A stretch of 64,000 bases of DNA from Ruminococcoides sp052118065 (lineage in GTDB: Bacteria; Bacillota; Clostridia; Oscillospirales; Acutalibacteraceae), in NCBI GenBank assembly GCA_052118065.1, contig JBQKHY010000008.1, forward strand, positions 35,138 to 99,137, written 5' to 3'. Shown piece by piece: positions 50,009-59,324 of the stretch (position 1 is the first letter of the stretch; each line of letters starts with the position of its first letter). A program made the translations under genes and the position numbers. Below the pieces are notes generated by a model. It was given only the letters and a program-made list of their open reading frames with translations, was not told where the DNA came from and made no database searches.

Positions 50009-51697
50009 ATGAGAAAAATTGTATTAGTTGACAATAACGAGTCTTTTCGAAATGTTGTGGAACTAAATATGATGATTAATGAAGATACAGATTTGGAACT
50101 TGTTGATATTCTAAGTGATGTTGATTTGCTCAATAGTAGTGTAGAACAATACACTCCAGACATTATATTGATTAGTGATAATGTGATTGAACAATTCCAT
50201 ATGAGAGCATATGGTGGGGCAAAAATATATGGATATGAAACAGGTGAAGGTGAAACCGAAGTGTTCGCCCAAAAAGGTATTCCAACTTATGGTGAAATTG
50301 ATAATGCTGAAGAACTAATCCGATTAGTTGCTAACAGTGAACCTAAATTGGTTGCTAACAGTGAACAATCAAATTTTGATGAAATGAAAAGTCAAGTAAA
50401 GGAAGAAGTTCCTTTTATCGAAGAAGGCAGTGTAACTGAGGAATTACCAATTGTTAATGAAGTTCCACAAATTGATAATAGTATTAATAATGACAGTTCT
50501 AATGCTAAACCATCTTTAGCTGAAAGTTTACATAATAGCAATACTAGTAGTAATATCTCTACCAATAATAGTGAAAACATTAATAACAATTTTAAGAACA
50601 CTACAGCAGTAAGTAGAGAGACCAACACTACAGTTAATACTTCTCAAAGCATTGAAAGTAATAATGTATATGACGAAAGTTACCGTTCAAATTCTCAAAT
50701 TGACTCTACAAAGTCAAATGATAGAGAAATAATGAATAGAGGTGTTAGTACCTTTAAAGAAAGAATTAATCAACAAAGGCAAAAACAAATTGCAGAAGAA
50801 ACGGAGTCATTTCTCAAGACAAAATATGAGGAAACAAATAAGCCTAAGAAGGCTAAAGTTGTAACTGTTTATGCTGCTAAAGGTGGTGTAGGTAAAACTA
50901 CTATATCTACTGAGTTGTCTGCTTATCTATCCATGACTTCAGTTGGTCGTAAAGATAATCTTAAAGTATGTATTGTTGATTATAATATAGACTTTGGTGA
51001 TGTATTACCTACTCTTAATTTCTCACCGGATGGTCCAATAATGACGGAATGGGCTCAAGAGATAAAAGAACGAATAAACGATGGTGAAAATGCAAGTGAC
51101 ATTGTTTATTCTCAAAACGAAATTGAGCAGAGACTACAAAAGCATTCTTCATTTGTAAATCTTTATTCGTTAGTTGCACCGTTATCACATCCAGACAGTA
51201 TGTATATAGGTGAAACAGAGTTAAGCGTAATGTTATCTAATATAGTTAATAATGGTGGATTTGATTTTGTTGTTTGTGATACAGGTAACAATACTAGAGA
51301 TTCATCAATGACGGCACTTGATATTGCTGATTATATATTACTTGTTGCTACACAGGACATTACAACTGTTAATTGCAATTTATCTTTTCTTTCTACAATC
51401 GAAAAGGTTGAACCAAAAATGCTCGATAAAATGTATTTAATTCTTAATAACATTATGCCATTTAAGTATACACAGATTGCAGTGGATGAACTCGAAAAGG
51501 AATTTAATTTTAAATGTTTAGCAAGAATTAAACATTCTGCTGATGTTGTTAAGGCTAATAATTGTAGTCAACCAATTGTACTTTATAGTAATCATGAGTT
51601 TACAAGAGAACTAAGTAATGTTGTTCGTTTTCTTGTTGGTGAACCACCTACTATAGCTAAAAAGAAGTCTATATTTGACATCTTTAGGAGACGATAA
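50009..51697 (+). CDS. cpaE: CpaE/TadZ-like localisation ATPase
   Basis: The N-terminal ~115 residues are receiver-like ('KIVLVDNNESFRNVVEL', 'DIILISDNVIEQF'), followed by a ~150-residue Asn/Ser-rich linker. The C-terminal half is a MinD/ParA ATPase with the deviant Walker A 'VYAAKGGVGKTTISTEL', then 'VCIVDYNIDFGDVLPTL' and 'DFVVCDTGNNTRDSSM'. TadZ/CpaE places the Tad secretion machine in the cell. The linker is longer than usual. Confidence 0.85.
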   Translation: MRKIVLVDNNESFRNVVELNMMINEDTDLELVDILSDVDLLNSSVEQYTPDIILISDNVIEQFHMRAYGGAKIYGYETGEGETEVFAQKGIPTYGEIDNAEELIRLVANSEPKLVANSEQSNFDEMKSQVKEEVPFIEEGSVTEELPIVNEVPQIDNSINNDSSNAKPSLAESLHNSNTSSNISTNNSENINNNFKNTTAVSRETNTTVNTSQSIESNNVYDESYRSNSQIDSTKSNDREIMNRGVSTFKERINQQRQKQIAEETESFLKTKYEETNKPKKAKVVTVYAAKGGVGKTTISTELSAYLSMTSVGRKDNLKVCIVDYNIDFGDVLPTLNFSPDGPIMTEWAQEIKERINDGENASDIVYSQNEIEQRLQKHSSFVNLYSLVAPLSHPDSMYIGETELSVMLSNIVNNGGFDFVVCDTGNNTRDSSMTALDIADYILLVATQDITTVNCNLSFLSTIEKVEPKMLDKMYLILNNIMPFKYTQIAVDELEKEFNFKCLARIKHSADVVKANNCSQPIVLYSNHEFTRELSNVVRFLVGEPPTIAKKKSIFDIFRRR

Positions 51698-51698
51698 A

Positions 51699-53063
51699 AT
51701 GGCCGTATTAATTGACAAAATTAATCATATCCGTAAAGAACAAAAAAATATTGTTGAAAAAGTAAAGCATGAAGATATACAACTAACTGATGCTGAAACA
51801 GAAATTGCTCAATCTATCACTTCAGAAATAGCTGGTTTATATCGTGATGAAATTGCTCAAAAGGGATTTACAGAAGACATCAAAGTTAAAATATCAAATA
51901 GTGTAAAAGATATTACTAAGAATTATGACATATCATTTGAAGTTGCCAAAAGAATTGAGAAATATGTAATATCAAGTATAACAGGTTTAGGTCCTCTGGA
52001 AAATTTTATGAAGGATTCATCCGTTACAGAAATAATCGTTGAAAGATACGATAAAATTTGTATTGAAAGAAACGGTAAAATTGTTACAACAAAAACTGCT
52101 TTTACTGATGAAGAACAGTTGAGAACAGTTATTGATAGAATATTACAACCTATAGGAAGACAAATTAATTTGCACACACCTATGGTTGATGGTAGATTAT
52201 CAAATGGTTCTCGTGTTAATGCTACAATACCACCTGTAACACCGGATGGTGCTACTTTAACAATTCGTAAATTTGCCGAAGATAAGCTAACAGGCAAGGA
52301 CTATCTTCAATTTAAAACTCTTAATAATGAAATGTTACTGTTCCTTATTAAAGCAGTTCAAGGCAGAGTGAGTATGATTGTTAGTGGTGGTACTAACTCC
52401 GGTAAAACAACATTACTTAATATGTTGTCTTCTTATATTCCAGAGGATGAATTAATTATTACTATTGAAGACTCTTGTGAATTGCAGTTAAATCAACCTC
52501 ATATCAGAAGAATGGAGTCTAGGGCAATTAATACTGATGATATGATGCCTGTAACAATACAAACTTGTGTAAAGAATGCTTTGAGAATGAGACCAGATAG
52601 AATTATTGTAGGTGAAATTAGAGATGGCACTATAGTTGATATGATGTCAGCTATGAGTACAGGTCATGAAGGTTCAATGTCAACAGTACATGCTAATGAC
52701 CCTCATAATTTGGTTAACTCAAGAATGCCAATCCTTTATAGTATGAATGAGAATTATAACTTCTCTATTGAATCTCAAAATGTACAAATAGCAGAAGCGT
52801 TGTATTTAATTGTTCATGTTAAAAAGATGAAAGATGGTGTTAGAAGAATTACCCATATAACAGAAGTAAGTGGAATTAAGGATAACAAAATATTATTAAA
52901 CGATATATTTTATTATGACGAAATTAATAAAATGTATAATGCAACCGGCTATGTGCCAAAAAGAATATTAGAAGTCCTTAAAACCAATGAAATTCCTGTA
53001 AGTATGGCTTTATTTAAAGTTAAAAAGGAGGGTGAAACTGATGGTGTACATATCAATAAGTAG
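51699..53063 (+). CDS. tadA: TadA/CpaF secretion ATPase
   Basis: 454 residues from the ATG at 51699, 1 base after the cpaE stop, with AGGAGA upstream. Hallmarks are 'GLGPLENFMKDSSVTEIIV', 'PIGRQINLHTPMVDGRLSNGSRVNA', Walker A 'IVSGGTNSGKTTLLNML', the Asp box 'IITIEDSCELQL', Walker B 'MRPDRIIVGEIRDG' and the His box 'STGHEGSMSTVHAN'. This hexameric type II/IV ATPase powers Tad pilus extension, and in many Tad systems retraction too. Confidence 0.93.
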   Translation: MAVLIDKINHIRKEQKNIVEKVKHEDIQLTDAETEIAQSITSEIAGLYRDEIAQKGFTEDIKVKISNSVKDITKNYDISFEVAKRIEKYVISSITGLGPLENFMKDSSVTEIIVERYDKICIERNGKIVTTKTAFTDEEQLRTVIDRILQPIGRQINLHTPMVDGRLSNGSRVNATIPPVTPDGATLTIRKFAEDKLTGKDYLQFKTLNNEMLLFLIKAVQGRVSMIVSGGTNSGKTTLLNMLSSYIPEDELIITIEDSCELQLNQPHIRRMESRAINTDDMMPVTIQTCVKNALRMRPDRIIVGEIRDGTIVDMMSAMSTGHEGSMSTVHANDPHNLVNSRMPILYSMNENYNFSIESQNVQIAEALYLIVHVKKMKDGVRRITHITEVSGIKDNKILLNDIFYYDEINKMYNATGYVPKRILEVLKTNEIPVSMALFKVKKEGETDGVHINK

Positions 53064-53946
53064 TATTGTTCCAATTATTGTGATAATTTGCATTGCAGTT
53101 TTTGCATTTGCATTTACTTATATTTTTTATATCACTAGCAGAAAATCATTAATCAATGATGGAAAAGAAGAAACAGATTTTGTTCACCGAGCAATTGATA
53201 AAAAAAAGAGAAAACTTAATGCGAATATGGCCGGACTAACCTTTAAGCAGTATATGATTATTATGGTTGTAAGTATTCTAGGGTTAGGTATTGGTTCGGT
53301 ATTCATTCTTAAGAATAAAACAATAGCTATCTTGTTTGCGTTATTCGGTATTTTTATTCCGGAAATTGTTACACATGTTTTGGGAAAATACAGAAAAAAG
53401 AATTTAGATATAAAATATTCAAGAGCATTAAAAACATTTGCATCATCTCTCAATTCCGGCTTATCTATTCAACAAGCAGTTGAAGATGTTGCGAATAGTC
53501 AATTTTTGGATGAAGATATTAAGACAAGTTTTAGACAAATTCTTACTGACATTAAAGTTGGCATTCCACTTGAAGAAGCATTTAAGCGATTTGCAAAAGA
53601 AGCAAATAATCCAGACGCATCTGATGTTGCAACTGCGATAGCAATGGAAAATAGAGTAGGTGGTAATAAGTCAACTGCAATTAAGAATATTGTAGAGAAC
53701 ATCAATAACAGAATATCTGTTAAAAAGGAAATTCGTTCACTTTTTATTGACACAACTATTCTTGTAATCATAATGGACTTCCTACCTATATTTGTTGTGG
53801 GTATGTTCTTAACTTCAATGGATAGCTTGTCTTCTGTATTCTTTGAAACACCTTCCATGACAGCATTATTTGTTGGTTTTATGATTGCTTTTGTTGTTGG
53901 TTCTATCGTATCTCATAAGATGGTATCTAAGGCAAAGGGGGATTAA
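53041..53946 (+). CDS. tadB: TadB-like inner membrane platform protein
   Basis: An N-terminal membrane helix, two central hydrophobic segments, then the T2SSF domain ('RALKTFASSLNSGLSIQQAVEDVA', 'DIKVGIPLEEAFKRFA', 'AMENRVGGNKSTAIKNIVENI') and two C-terminal helices. The start at 53041 (AAGGAGGG upstream) overlaps tadA by 23 bases. TadB and TadC form the membrane platform on which TadA acts. Confidence 0.87.
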   Translation: MVYISISSIVPIIVIICIAVFAFAFTYIFYITSRKSLINDGKEETDFVHRAIDKKKRKLNANMAGLTFKQYMIIMVVSILGLGIGSVFILKNKTIAILFALFGIFIPEIVTHVLGKYRKKNLDIKYSRALKTFASSLNSGLSIQQAVEDVANSQFLDEDIKTSFRQILTDIKVGIPLEEAFKRFAKEANNPDASDVATAIAMENRVGGNKSTAIKNIVENINNRISVKKEIRSLFIDTTILVIIMDFLPIFVVGMFLTSMDSLSSVFFETPSMTALFVGFMIAFVVGSIVSHKMVSKAKGD

Positions 53947-53950
53947 TTAG

Positions 53951-54832
53951 ATGAACTTTACTTTATCTTTACCTTTAGTCAGTATTTTTGTCGGTATTTC
54001 AGTATTAGTTTTGGTTGTTGCAATTGCTACTCTCCAATACTATATACATAATAAGGACCGTAAAAATAAAGACAGTTGGTTTTTCTCTAACTGGCAAGAA
54101 AAATTATATGATGGGTTAACGAAAGAAGAACCAATAGAAATAGGACAAAGAATTAATATTGATGTTGAAACATATTTACATAATTGTCATATAGCTCACA
54201 TCAATGCAAATCTAAAAAAAACTATTGTTAATAAAGTTATAGGAATAATTGTTGTTTTTGCCTTTTTAGTTTTATATTTTGCATTGGGAAGTATTTACTA
54301 TATGATTATTGCTATTTTTTGTGGTTTTCCATTATATAAGTATAACGAATATATTGCTAAGCAAAAAGCAAACGAAAGAAAATTTCAGCTTGAACAAGAT
54401 TTGCCTAGATTTTTAGATTTGTTTGCCACTGCAATAGCTGTAAATATTCCTGTAGAAGAAGCAATAACATTAACTTGCTCAAGTATTGATAATTCAGTGC
54501 TATCTGAAGAATTATTAGCAACTATGGCAGATGCACAATTGGGTGCGACAAATTGGCAAACTGCACTTGAAAACTTAGCTAATGATTATCAAGTAGATAG
54601 TTTATCTGATTTTGTTGTGGACCTTTTGACTTCTTACGAGAAAGGTTCATCAATTCAAGAATCAATTGAAAGACAAAATAAGGAAATAAAGAAGCAATCT
54701 TTACTAAAAATGAAGGAACGAGCTGCAAAATTAAAAAATTCAGTTTTAGTTCCAATAGTTTTATTTAAATTTGTTCCAATGATTGGACTATTTTTAATTC
54801 CTGTTTCAATACAAGTAAGTACAACACTGTAA
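53951..54832 (+). CDS. tadC: TadC-like inner membrane platform protein
   Basis: Same layout as TadB: N-terminal helix, paired central helices, T2SSF domain ('LEQDLPRFLDLFATAIAVNIPVEEAI', 'GATNWQTALENLANDY', 'LLTSYEKGSSIQESIERQN') and terminal helices. It begins 4 bases after tadB. Length is normal. Confidence 0.87.
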   Translation: MNFTLSLPLVSIFVGISVLVLVVAIATLQYYIHNKDRKNKDSWFFSNWQEKLYDGLTKEEPIEIGQRINIDVETYLHNCHIAHINANLKKTIVNKVIGIIVVFAFLVLYFALGSIYYMIIAIFCGFPLYKYNEYIAKQKANERKFQLEQDLPRFLDLFATAIAVNIPVEEAITLTCSSIDNSVLSEELLATMADAQLGATNWQTALENLANDYQVDSLSDFVVDLLTSYEKGSSIQESIERQNKEIKKQSLLKMKERAAKLKNSVLVPIVLFKFVPMIGLFLIPVSIQVSTTL

Positions 54833-54833
54833 G

Positions 54834-54851
54834 TAACAGAAAATTCTGTTA
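54834..54851 (+). promoter_or_regulatory. Small hairpin before the flp gene
   Basis: TAACAGAA/TTCTGTTA with AA centre lies between tadC and flp, followed by the strong site CGGAGG before the flp ATG. It may mark an mRNA processing or stability point that raises pilin output. Confidence 0.45.
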
Positions 54852-54880
54852 AAATAACTATTAAAATTTCGGAGGTTAAA

Positions 54881-55108
54881 ATGAAAAAATTAAAAAATTC
54901 ATTAAAAAAATGCACATCAAAAATAAAAGCATTGTGTGTTAATGAAGATGGTATGGAAACAATTGAGTGGGCTATCTTGCTTATTATTGTAGTAGGCTTG
55001 ATTGCTAAAGTTTACGAAATGAAGTCAAGTGTAGATGGTAAAATGGATGTGGCCATTGACCAAATTAAAAACTTAGATGTTGGTGGTACAACACCAAATA
55101 ACCCATAA
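54881..55108 (+). CDS. flp: Flp major pilin
   Basis: 75 residues: a basic leader, the processing motif 'NEDGMETIEWAILLIIVVGLI' in which cleavage after Gly leaves a mature pilin with Glu near position 5, one hydrophobic helix and a short tail ending TTPNNP. This is a typical Flp subunit, exported and cleaved by the prepilin peptidase encoded next. It has the best ribosome binding site in the operon. Confidence 0.88.
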   Translation: MKKLKNSLKKCTSKIKALCVNEDGMETIEWAILLIIVVGLIAKVYEMKSSVDGKMDVAIDQIKNLDVGGTTPNNP

Positions 55109-55569
55109 TGAATTTAATATCATTATTTGTTTCATTACAATTTCTTTTATTTGCAACAATTGAGGATATTAAAACATATAAAATACCAAATATACTAACT
55201 TATTCTCATATGATATATGGTGGTATATATGCTTATCAACTAGGATATTCGGCAAAGGATATCCTAGTTGCAATAATTATATTTGTTATATTTGGTTTGC
55301 TTGGCTTAATGGGAATGGGTGATGTAAAAATGTATATTGCATTATCCTTACTTAACGGAACGAAAAATGTGTTACAAATATTATTATTATCACTTGTATT
55401 GTTAGTAACTTACTGTTTGATTTTTAAAACTGAACATTTTACAAAAAGTATTAACAATTTAAAAAACAATAAGTTGAAATCAGCAATAAAAGACTCAAGC
55501 AACAAATATCCATTTGCATTATTTACTTATATGGGTTATTTGTTGTTTGCAATATTATCACTAATTTAG
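55108..55569 (+). CDS. tadV: TadV/CpaA prepilin peptidase (A24)
   Basis: Six-helix membrane protein of 153 residues with the first catalytic Asp in 'TIEDIKTYKIPNIL' and the second in the GxGD motif 'GLMGMGDVKMYIAL'. It cleaves the Flp prepilin. The ATG overlaps the flp stop (TAATG). Confidence 0.88.
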   Translation: MNLISLFVSLQFLLFATIEDIKTYKIPNILTYSHMIYGGIYAYQLGYSAKDILVAIIIFVIFGLLGLMGMGDVKMYIALSLLNGTKNVLQILLLSLVLLVTYCLIFKTEHFTKSINNLKNNKLKSAIKDSSNKYPFALFTYMGYLLFAILSLI

Positions 55570-55584
55570 TTATAAGGATTTATT

Positions 55585-56046
55585 ATGATGATTGCTAAAT
55601 TAAAAAAAATCAAAAAAATATATAAAAAGGCAAGTAAAGGTGTTGAAGCCTTAACATTTGCTATTTGTATGGTGTTTATCTTGCAAATCATTGTATATGT
55701 TGTTGGAATAGCACAAATATCTACAACAAAAGAACAGTTGCAAAACATTTGCTATAATGCAGGTAGGGCAGCTGTTGTTTGTGACAGTAAGGATAGAGCA
55801 GAAAACGCAGCTAAAAAAATTGTAAAAAATGCCTTTGGTTCTTTGTCAAATCGTAATAATGTTAAAATTGAAATACTGAGAGATAGTAGTAATAGTAACC
55901 CCTCATGGGAGAAAGGCAATTACATTAGATGTACGGTTACTCATTATGTTAATGTTGTAATTCCGACTTTTAGTAATTCCGATAAAACTATGTCTACATA
56001 CCTTGATATGATGATTGAAAATGATACTGAGTCATTAACTAACTAG
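55585..56046 (+). CDS. TadE-like minor pilin (153 aa)
   Basis: A basic leader, then 'SKGVEALTFAICMVFILQIIVYVVGIAQI', which fits the TadE pseudopilin signature with Glu near the start of the hydrophobic helix. A ~95-residue periplasm-side domain follows with two Cys residues (ICYNAG, VVCDSK). It is 15 bases after the peptidase gene. Confidence 0.78.
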   Translation: MMIAKLKKIKKIYKKASKGVEALTFAICMVFILQIIVYVVGIAQISTTKEQLQNICYNAGRAAVVCDSKDRAENAAKKIVKNAFGSLSNRNNVKIEILRDSSNSNPSWEKGNYIRCTVTHYVNVVIPTFSNSDKTMSTYLDMMIENDTESLTN

Positions 56047-56063
56047 TTAAAGGGTGGTGAAAG

Positions 56064-57122
56064 TTGATAAGATACAAAAAATTATCTAAGGGATATTCAA
56101 TAGCACTTATGTGTACAGCCATAATGATGTTGTTATTTTCTATCGGTGCTTTTCTATTAAATTTTGGTGCTATGAGTATTAATGCAAATAGAACACAAAT
56201 GGTATGCGATATTGCAGCAGATGCCGGTGCAAAAGAAAAACTCGGTATATCATCAAATACTAGTATATACTCACCAAACTCTCAATCTATTGAAACAAAA
56301 ATAAAGAACAGAGCAAATAAAGTTTTTAATCTTAATAATGTACCAGGTAGTATATCAACAGAATTGAGTGACTATAAAAATGACGATAATGAGAAAATCG
56401 GTACAGCAGTAACTATAAATGTTGAAAGCACAAGAAATTTAATAATCAGAAATTATTTTAGAAATAGAAATAACTTATTTCTAAATAATTATACTGTCAG
56501 AAGAAGTGCTACAACTGTAGCCTTCGATTATTATGGTAGTGTAGGTGGTTTGTATTCTGATGGTGGTGGACAACTCACAATGAGAAGGATGCTAGATGAT
56601 GGACTTTATAACCTTACTAGTTGGAGTCCGGAATATACTACATATTTTGTTCAGTATTATTTATCACCACAAACTAATCCCATATATCAGCCAACAGATA
56701 GAGTTACTTTTTGCAATTTCTTCATGCATGATTACTTGATTTGTATGGGATTTGATGAGAGAAATTATCAATCTCGACAAGCACAACAATGGTGGAAGGA
56801 TTTTTCTGATGGTCGTTTCGGCAGTGATTGGAAGTTGTATAAGAGTCCAACTGTTGAAAATGCAACTGCTATACAAAAGGCTGCTAATGAAGGTAAACCT
56901 TGCATTTACATAATGTCAACAAGTACTAATCCTAACTCAAGTGTTGCAGGTGGCCATTGTGCAGTTGTAGTCCCATCACAAAAGAATTTACCTAGTGGTT
57001 ATATAGCAACTGCTCAAGCCGGTAGTTCTTTATGGAATTATAGGGAAACTCCAATTAGTTATTGGTTTGGTTCATGGGCACCACATGCTATATTTTGTGT
57101 TTACGAGGGTGACAAGCCTTAG
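56064..57122 (+). CDS. TadG-like minor pilin with C-terminal cell-wall-hydrolase-like domain (352 aa)
   Basis: The N-terminus 'SKGYSIALMCTAIMMLLFSIGAFLLNFG' and 'NANRTQMVCDIAADAGA' are those of TadG/TadE proteins. Residues ~165-352 form a papain-like NlpC/CHAP-type domain: Cys217 in 'VTFCNFFMHDYLICMG', 'AANEGKPCIYIMS', His298 in 'GGHCAVVVPSQ' and 'YIATAQAGSS'. This is the layout of peptidoglycan amidases. A pilus-associated hydrolase could open the wall for pilus passage or act at the tip on a recipient cell. It starts with TTG at 56064, with GGGTGG upstream. Confidence 0.78.
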   Translation: MIRYKKLSKGYSIALMCTAIMMLLFSIGAFLLNFGAMSINANRTQMVCDIAADAGAKEKLGISSNTSIYSPNSQSIETKIKNRANKVFNLNNVPGSISTELSDYKNDDNEKIGTAVTINVESTRNLIIRNYFRNRNNLFLNNYTVRRSATTVAFDYYGSVGGLYSDGGGQLTMRRMLDDGLYNLTSWSPEYTTYFVQYYLSPQTNPIYQPTDRVTFCNFFMHDYLICMGFDERNYQSRQAQQWWKDFSDGRFGSDWKLYKSPTVENATAIQKAANEGKPCIYIMSTSTNPNSSVAGGHCAVVVPSQKNLPSGYIATAQAGSSLWNYRETPISYWFGSWAPHAIFCVYEGDKP

Positions 57123-57137
57123 TTATAATTAATATTA

Positions 57138-57170
57138 AGAGGTATCATTATAGATACCTCTTTTTTATTT
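57138..57170 (+). terminator. Terminator of the Tad operon
   Basis: AAGAGGTATC/GATACCTCTT with ATTATA loop and six T residues. Confidence 0.88.
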
Positions 57171-57184
57171 TCATATTCAATTAC

Positions 57185-57260
57185 TCACTATATATATTAG
57201 TTGATAATTTTTGTTATTTGGGAGTTTACAAAATGAATAAATTTATCAATCAATAATTTA
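57185..57260 (+). promoter_or_regulatory. TCACTATAT box with degenerate leader
   Basis: TCACTATATATATTAG at 57185 is followed by a GGGAGTTTAC segment and AAAATGAATAAATTT, reminiscent of the pseudoknot leader, but the downstream AACTC partner is absent. Confidence 0.55.
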
Positions 57261-57276
57261 TTAAGGAGAATTAAAT

Positions 57277-58485
57277 ATGTTAGAAAGAAATTATAATATC
57301 AAAATTACAGATTTTGATGAATTTAAAAAAAGCGTAGAAAAATATTCTGAAATTACATCACAAATCAACTTTAGGCTAAATCAAGTTAAAGTTGTTGGTG
57401 TAATCAGTGTAAGTGACTATACATTAGCTGTTAAAAATGGATTTATCAATTCGGATAAATGCAATTTTCCGTCTGAAGATGAAGAAGTTATTTATGAATT
57501 TGACAACGGTGTTTTTAATTATCACACTGTTAAGAAAGGTACCATTAAAGTTCCTTCTACAATTCAAACTGAATTTAAGAGAAAATCACAAATGATATTT
57601 ATCATTGATGATAAAAGATATTATATAAGTCCTATGGCTTATAACACAATGTTACAAAGACTTGGATTGTCTTGTACATATTATAATAGCAATACAAGTT
57701 TTAACAGAGCAATTGCTGTTTGTAATGCACTTTATCTCAATGGAAGCGAAGAAGTAAAAGCTATATACAGAGAAGCAGATAACTTTAGATGTATATATGC
57801 AATTAATTCTACCCTTTACGCATTTGACAAACAAAATATTCTGTTAGACTTATTACAACAACTAAGTACAGAAGTATCCTTCATCTTTGATTATGCTTAT
57901 ATAAGCAATAGTAAGGTCGATATTTACCTTACATGCAATGATGAAAAATTAAAATTAGATAAAAAATATACAAATTCAAATATAACACCAGGATTACATA
58001 TCCGTAATTCTGATGTTGGTACATCCGGTTTCTTAATTGCACTTACATGGAAAGTCAACAGTGTAATTATCGAAGAAGAAGAAAAACCGGTAAGACATAT
58101 AGGTAAAATGGATTTTGACAAAATTATAAAAAAAGCAAAAAGAAAAACTCAAAAATATGAGCTTTGCTATTTGTCACTCAAAAATATGAAAAAAATCAAA
58201 TTACCTAAAAAAGTTATAAAAGAAATATCTAAGGAAGTTGCAAAACAAATATCTTTTGCTAAAGCAATTGGCCTAAGAAGGGCAGACGAATTAATAAATG
58301 CTATGTTAATGCCTATTAAAAGTAAGAATGATATAACTGCTTATGATATAGCTATCGGTTACATAGAACTTGCACAAAGAATAATTAGTAGTAATTCTAC
58401 CTTGCAATATCCTTTGTCTGTATCATTAAGCCGATTGTTAGGTTTAGATTGGCTTACAATTATTGATGAATTTAAGTATTATTAA
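57277..58485 (+). CDS. Hypothetical protein (402 aa)
   Basis: A soluble protein. The first ~270 residues contain a segment 'KVVGVISVSDYTLAVKNGF' and beta-rich stretches; the C-terminal ~120 residues are basic and helical ('LPKKVIKEISKEVAKQISFAKAIG'). AAGGAG precedes the ATG. I do not recognise the family. Confidence 0.6.
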   Translation: MLERNYNIKITDFDEFKKSVEKYSEITSQINFRLNQVKVVGVISVSDYTLAVKNGFINSDKCNFPSEDEEVIYEFDNGVFNYHTVKKGTIKVPSTIQTEFKRKSQMIFIIDDKRYYISPMAYNTMLQRLGLSCTYYNSNTSFNRAIAVCNALYLNGSEEVKAIYREADNFRCIYAINSTLYAFDKQNILLDLLQQLSTEVSFIFDYAYISNSKVDIYLTCNDEKLKLDKKYTNSNITPGLHIRNSDVGTSGFLIALTWKVNSVIIEEEEKPVRHIGKMDFDKIIKKAKRKTQKYELCYLSLKNMKKIKLPKKVIKEISKEVAKQISFAKAIGLRRADELINAMLMPIKSKNDITAYDIAIGYIELAQRIISSNSTLQYPLSVSLSRLLGLDWLTIIDEFKYY

Positions 58486-58504
58486 TTTTAATTTTATTCA
58501 TTTT

Positions 58505-58536
58505 GAAAGAGGAACTATGTTCCTCTTTTTTTTATT
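58505..58536 (+). terminator. Terminator GAAAGAGGAAC/GTTCCTCTTT
   Basis: 10-bp stem with a 3-base loop and eight T residues. Confidence 0.87.
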
Positions 58537-58551
58537 TTAACGAATGAATTA

Positions 58552-58566
58552 TCACTATATTATCAT
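58552..58566 (+). promoter_or_regulatory. TCACTATAT box with vestigial leader
   Basis: TCACTATATTATCATAG begins at 58552. TTTATATGGAGTATTTATA follows, similar to the loop region of the pseudoknot leader, but neither helix can form fully. Confidence 0.55.
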
Positions 58567-58623
58567 AGTTTGTTTTTTGTTTATATGGAGTATTTATATT
58601 GTGATTTGTAAAGGAGAATTAGT

Positions 58624-59223
58624 ATGGAACTAAAATTAAAAAGTAAAAGATTAAAGAAAGAAATTAAAATTGAAGGTTATAATTCTTCGCTTGATGACGG
58701 TAGTAATGTTGTTATTCTACTACATAAGTCATTACTTAATTTTTTTGATACTCTTCAAATTGAAGATAAAGAATTATTTCCTTCCATTAATTATGAAGAT
58801 GTATTAATCAGTGATAATCACTGTGTAATTAGAGCTATTATAACTGATAAAAATAATACAATCATTAATGAGATTGGCGAGGTTACACCAAGTTCGTTAA
58901 ATAGCGAAGTGGCTCAAAAATACCCTGTTGTTACTGCTCAAAACAGAGCAACAGATAGAGCCATTATTCGCTATTTAGGAATTGACGGCAAAGTTTATTC
59001 AAATGAAGAAATACAGTGCAGTGAAGCACCTCAAAAGGCACAAAAGCCATATAATCAATCTATCTATCAGAAACCATTTAGAATGACACAAGGCCCACAT
59101 AAAGGACAAACTATAACTGATATATTTAATTGTGGTGATATTGCGTATTTGCAATATTTAGTACATCAAGAATCAATTCCACCACAACTAAAAAAAGAAA
59201 TAATAAACTTAATAAATCGGTAA
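58624..59223 (+). CDS. Probable ssDNA-annealing/recombination protein with ExoX-like C-terminus
   Basis: The central part has 'KYPVVTAQNRATDRAIIRYLGIDGKVYS', a pattern shared by several phage and plasmid annealase-associated proteins. The C-terminal ~55 residues, 'FRMTQGPHKGQTITDI' to 'AYLQYLVHQE', resemble the exodeoxyribonuclease X C-terminal domain. A role in processing single-stranded element DNA fits the SSB and clamp genes carried nearby. AAAGGAG precedes the ATG. The assignment is by motif only. Confidence 0.6.
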   Translation: MELKLKSKRLKKEIKIEGYNSSLDDGSNVVILLHKSLLNFFDTLQIEDKELFPSINYEDVLISDNHCVIRAIITDKNNTIINEIGEVTPSSLNSEVAQKYPVVTAQNRATDRAIIRYLGIDGKVYSNEEIQCSEAPQKAQKPYNQSIYQKPFRMTQGPHKGQTITDIFNCGDIAYLQYLVHQESIPPQLKKEIINLINR

Positions 59224-59250
59224 TTCATATAATCACAATATGAAAATGAA

Positions 59251-59278
59251 AGACACCTTAATTGGTGTCTTTTTTTAT
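59251..59278 (+). terminator. Terminator AGACACC/GGTGTCT
   Basis: 7-bp GC-containing stem with seven T residues. Confidence 0.82.
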
Positions 59279-59284
59279 TTTTAG

Positions 59285-59300
59285 TCATTATATATATGTA
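59285..59300 (+). promoter_or_regulatory. TCATTATAT box of the second peptidase gene
   Basis: TCATTATATATATGTAAG, 24 bases upstream of the ATG at 59325; no leader. Confidence 0.6.
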
Positions 59301-59324
59301 AGACTTAATGAAAGGTTTGAAGTT

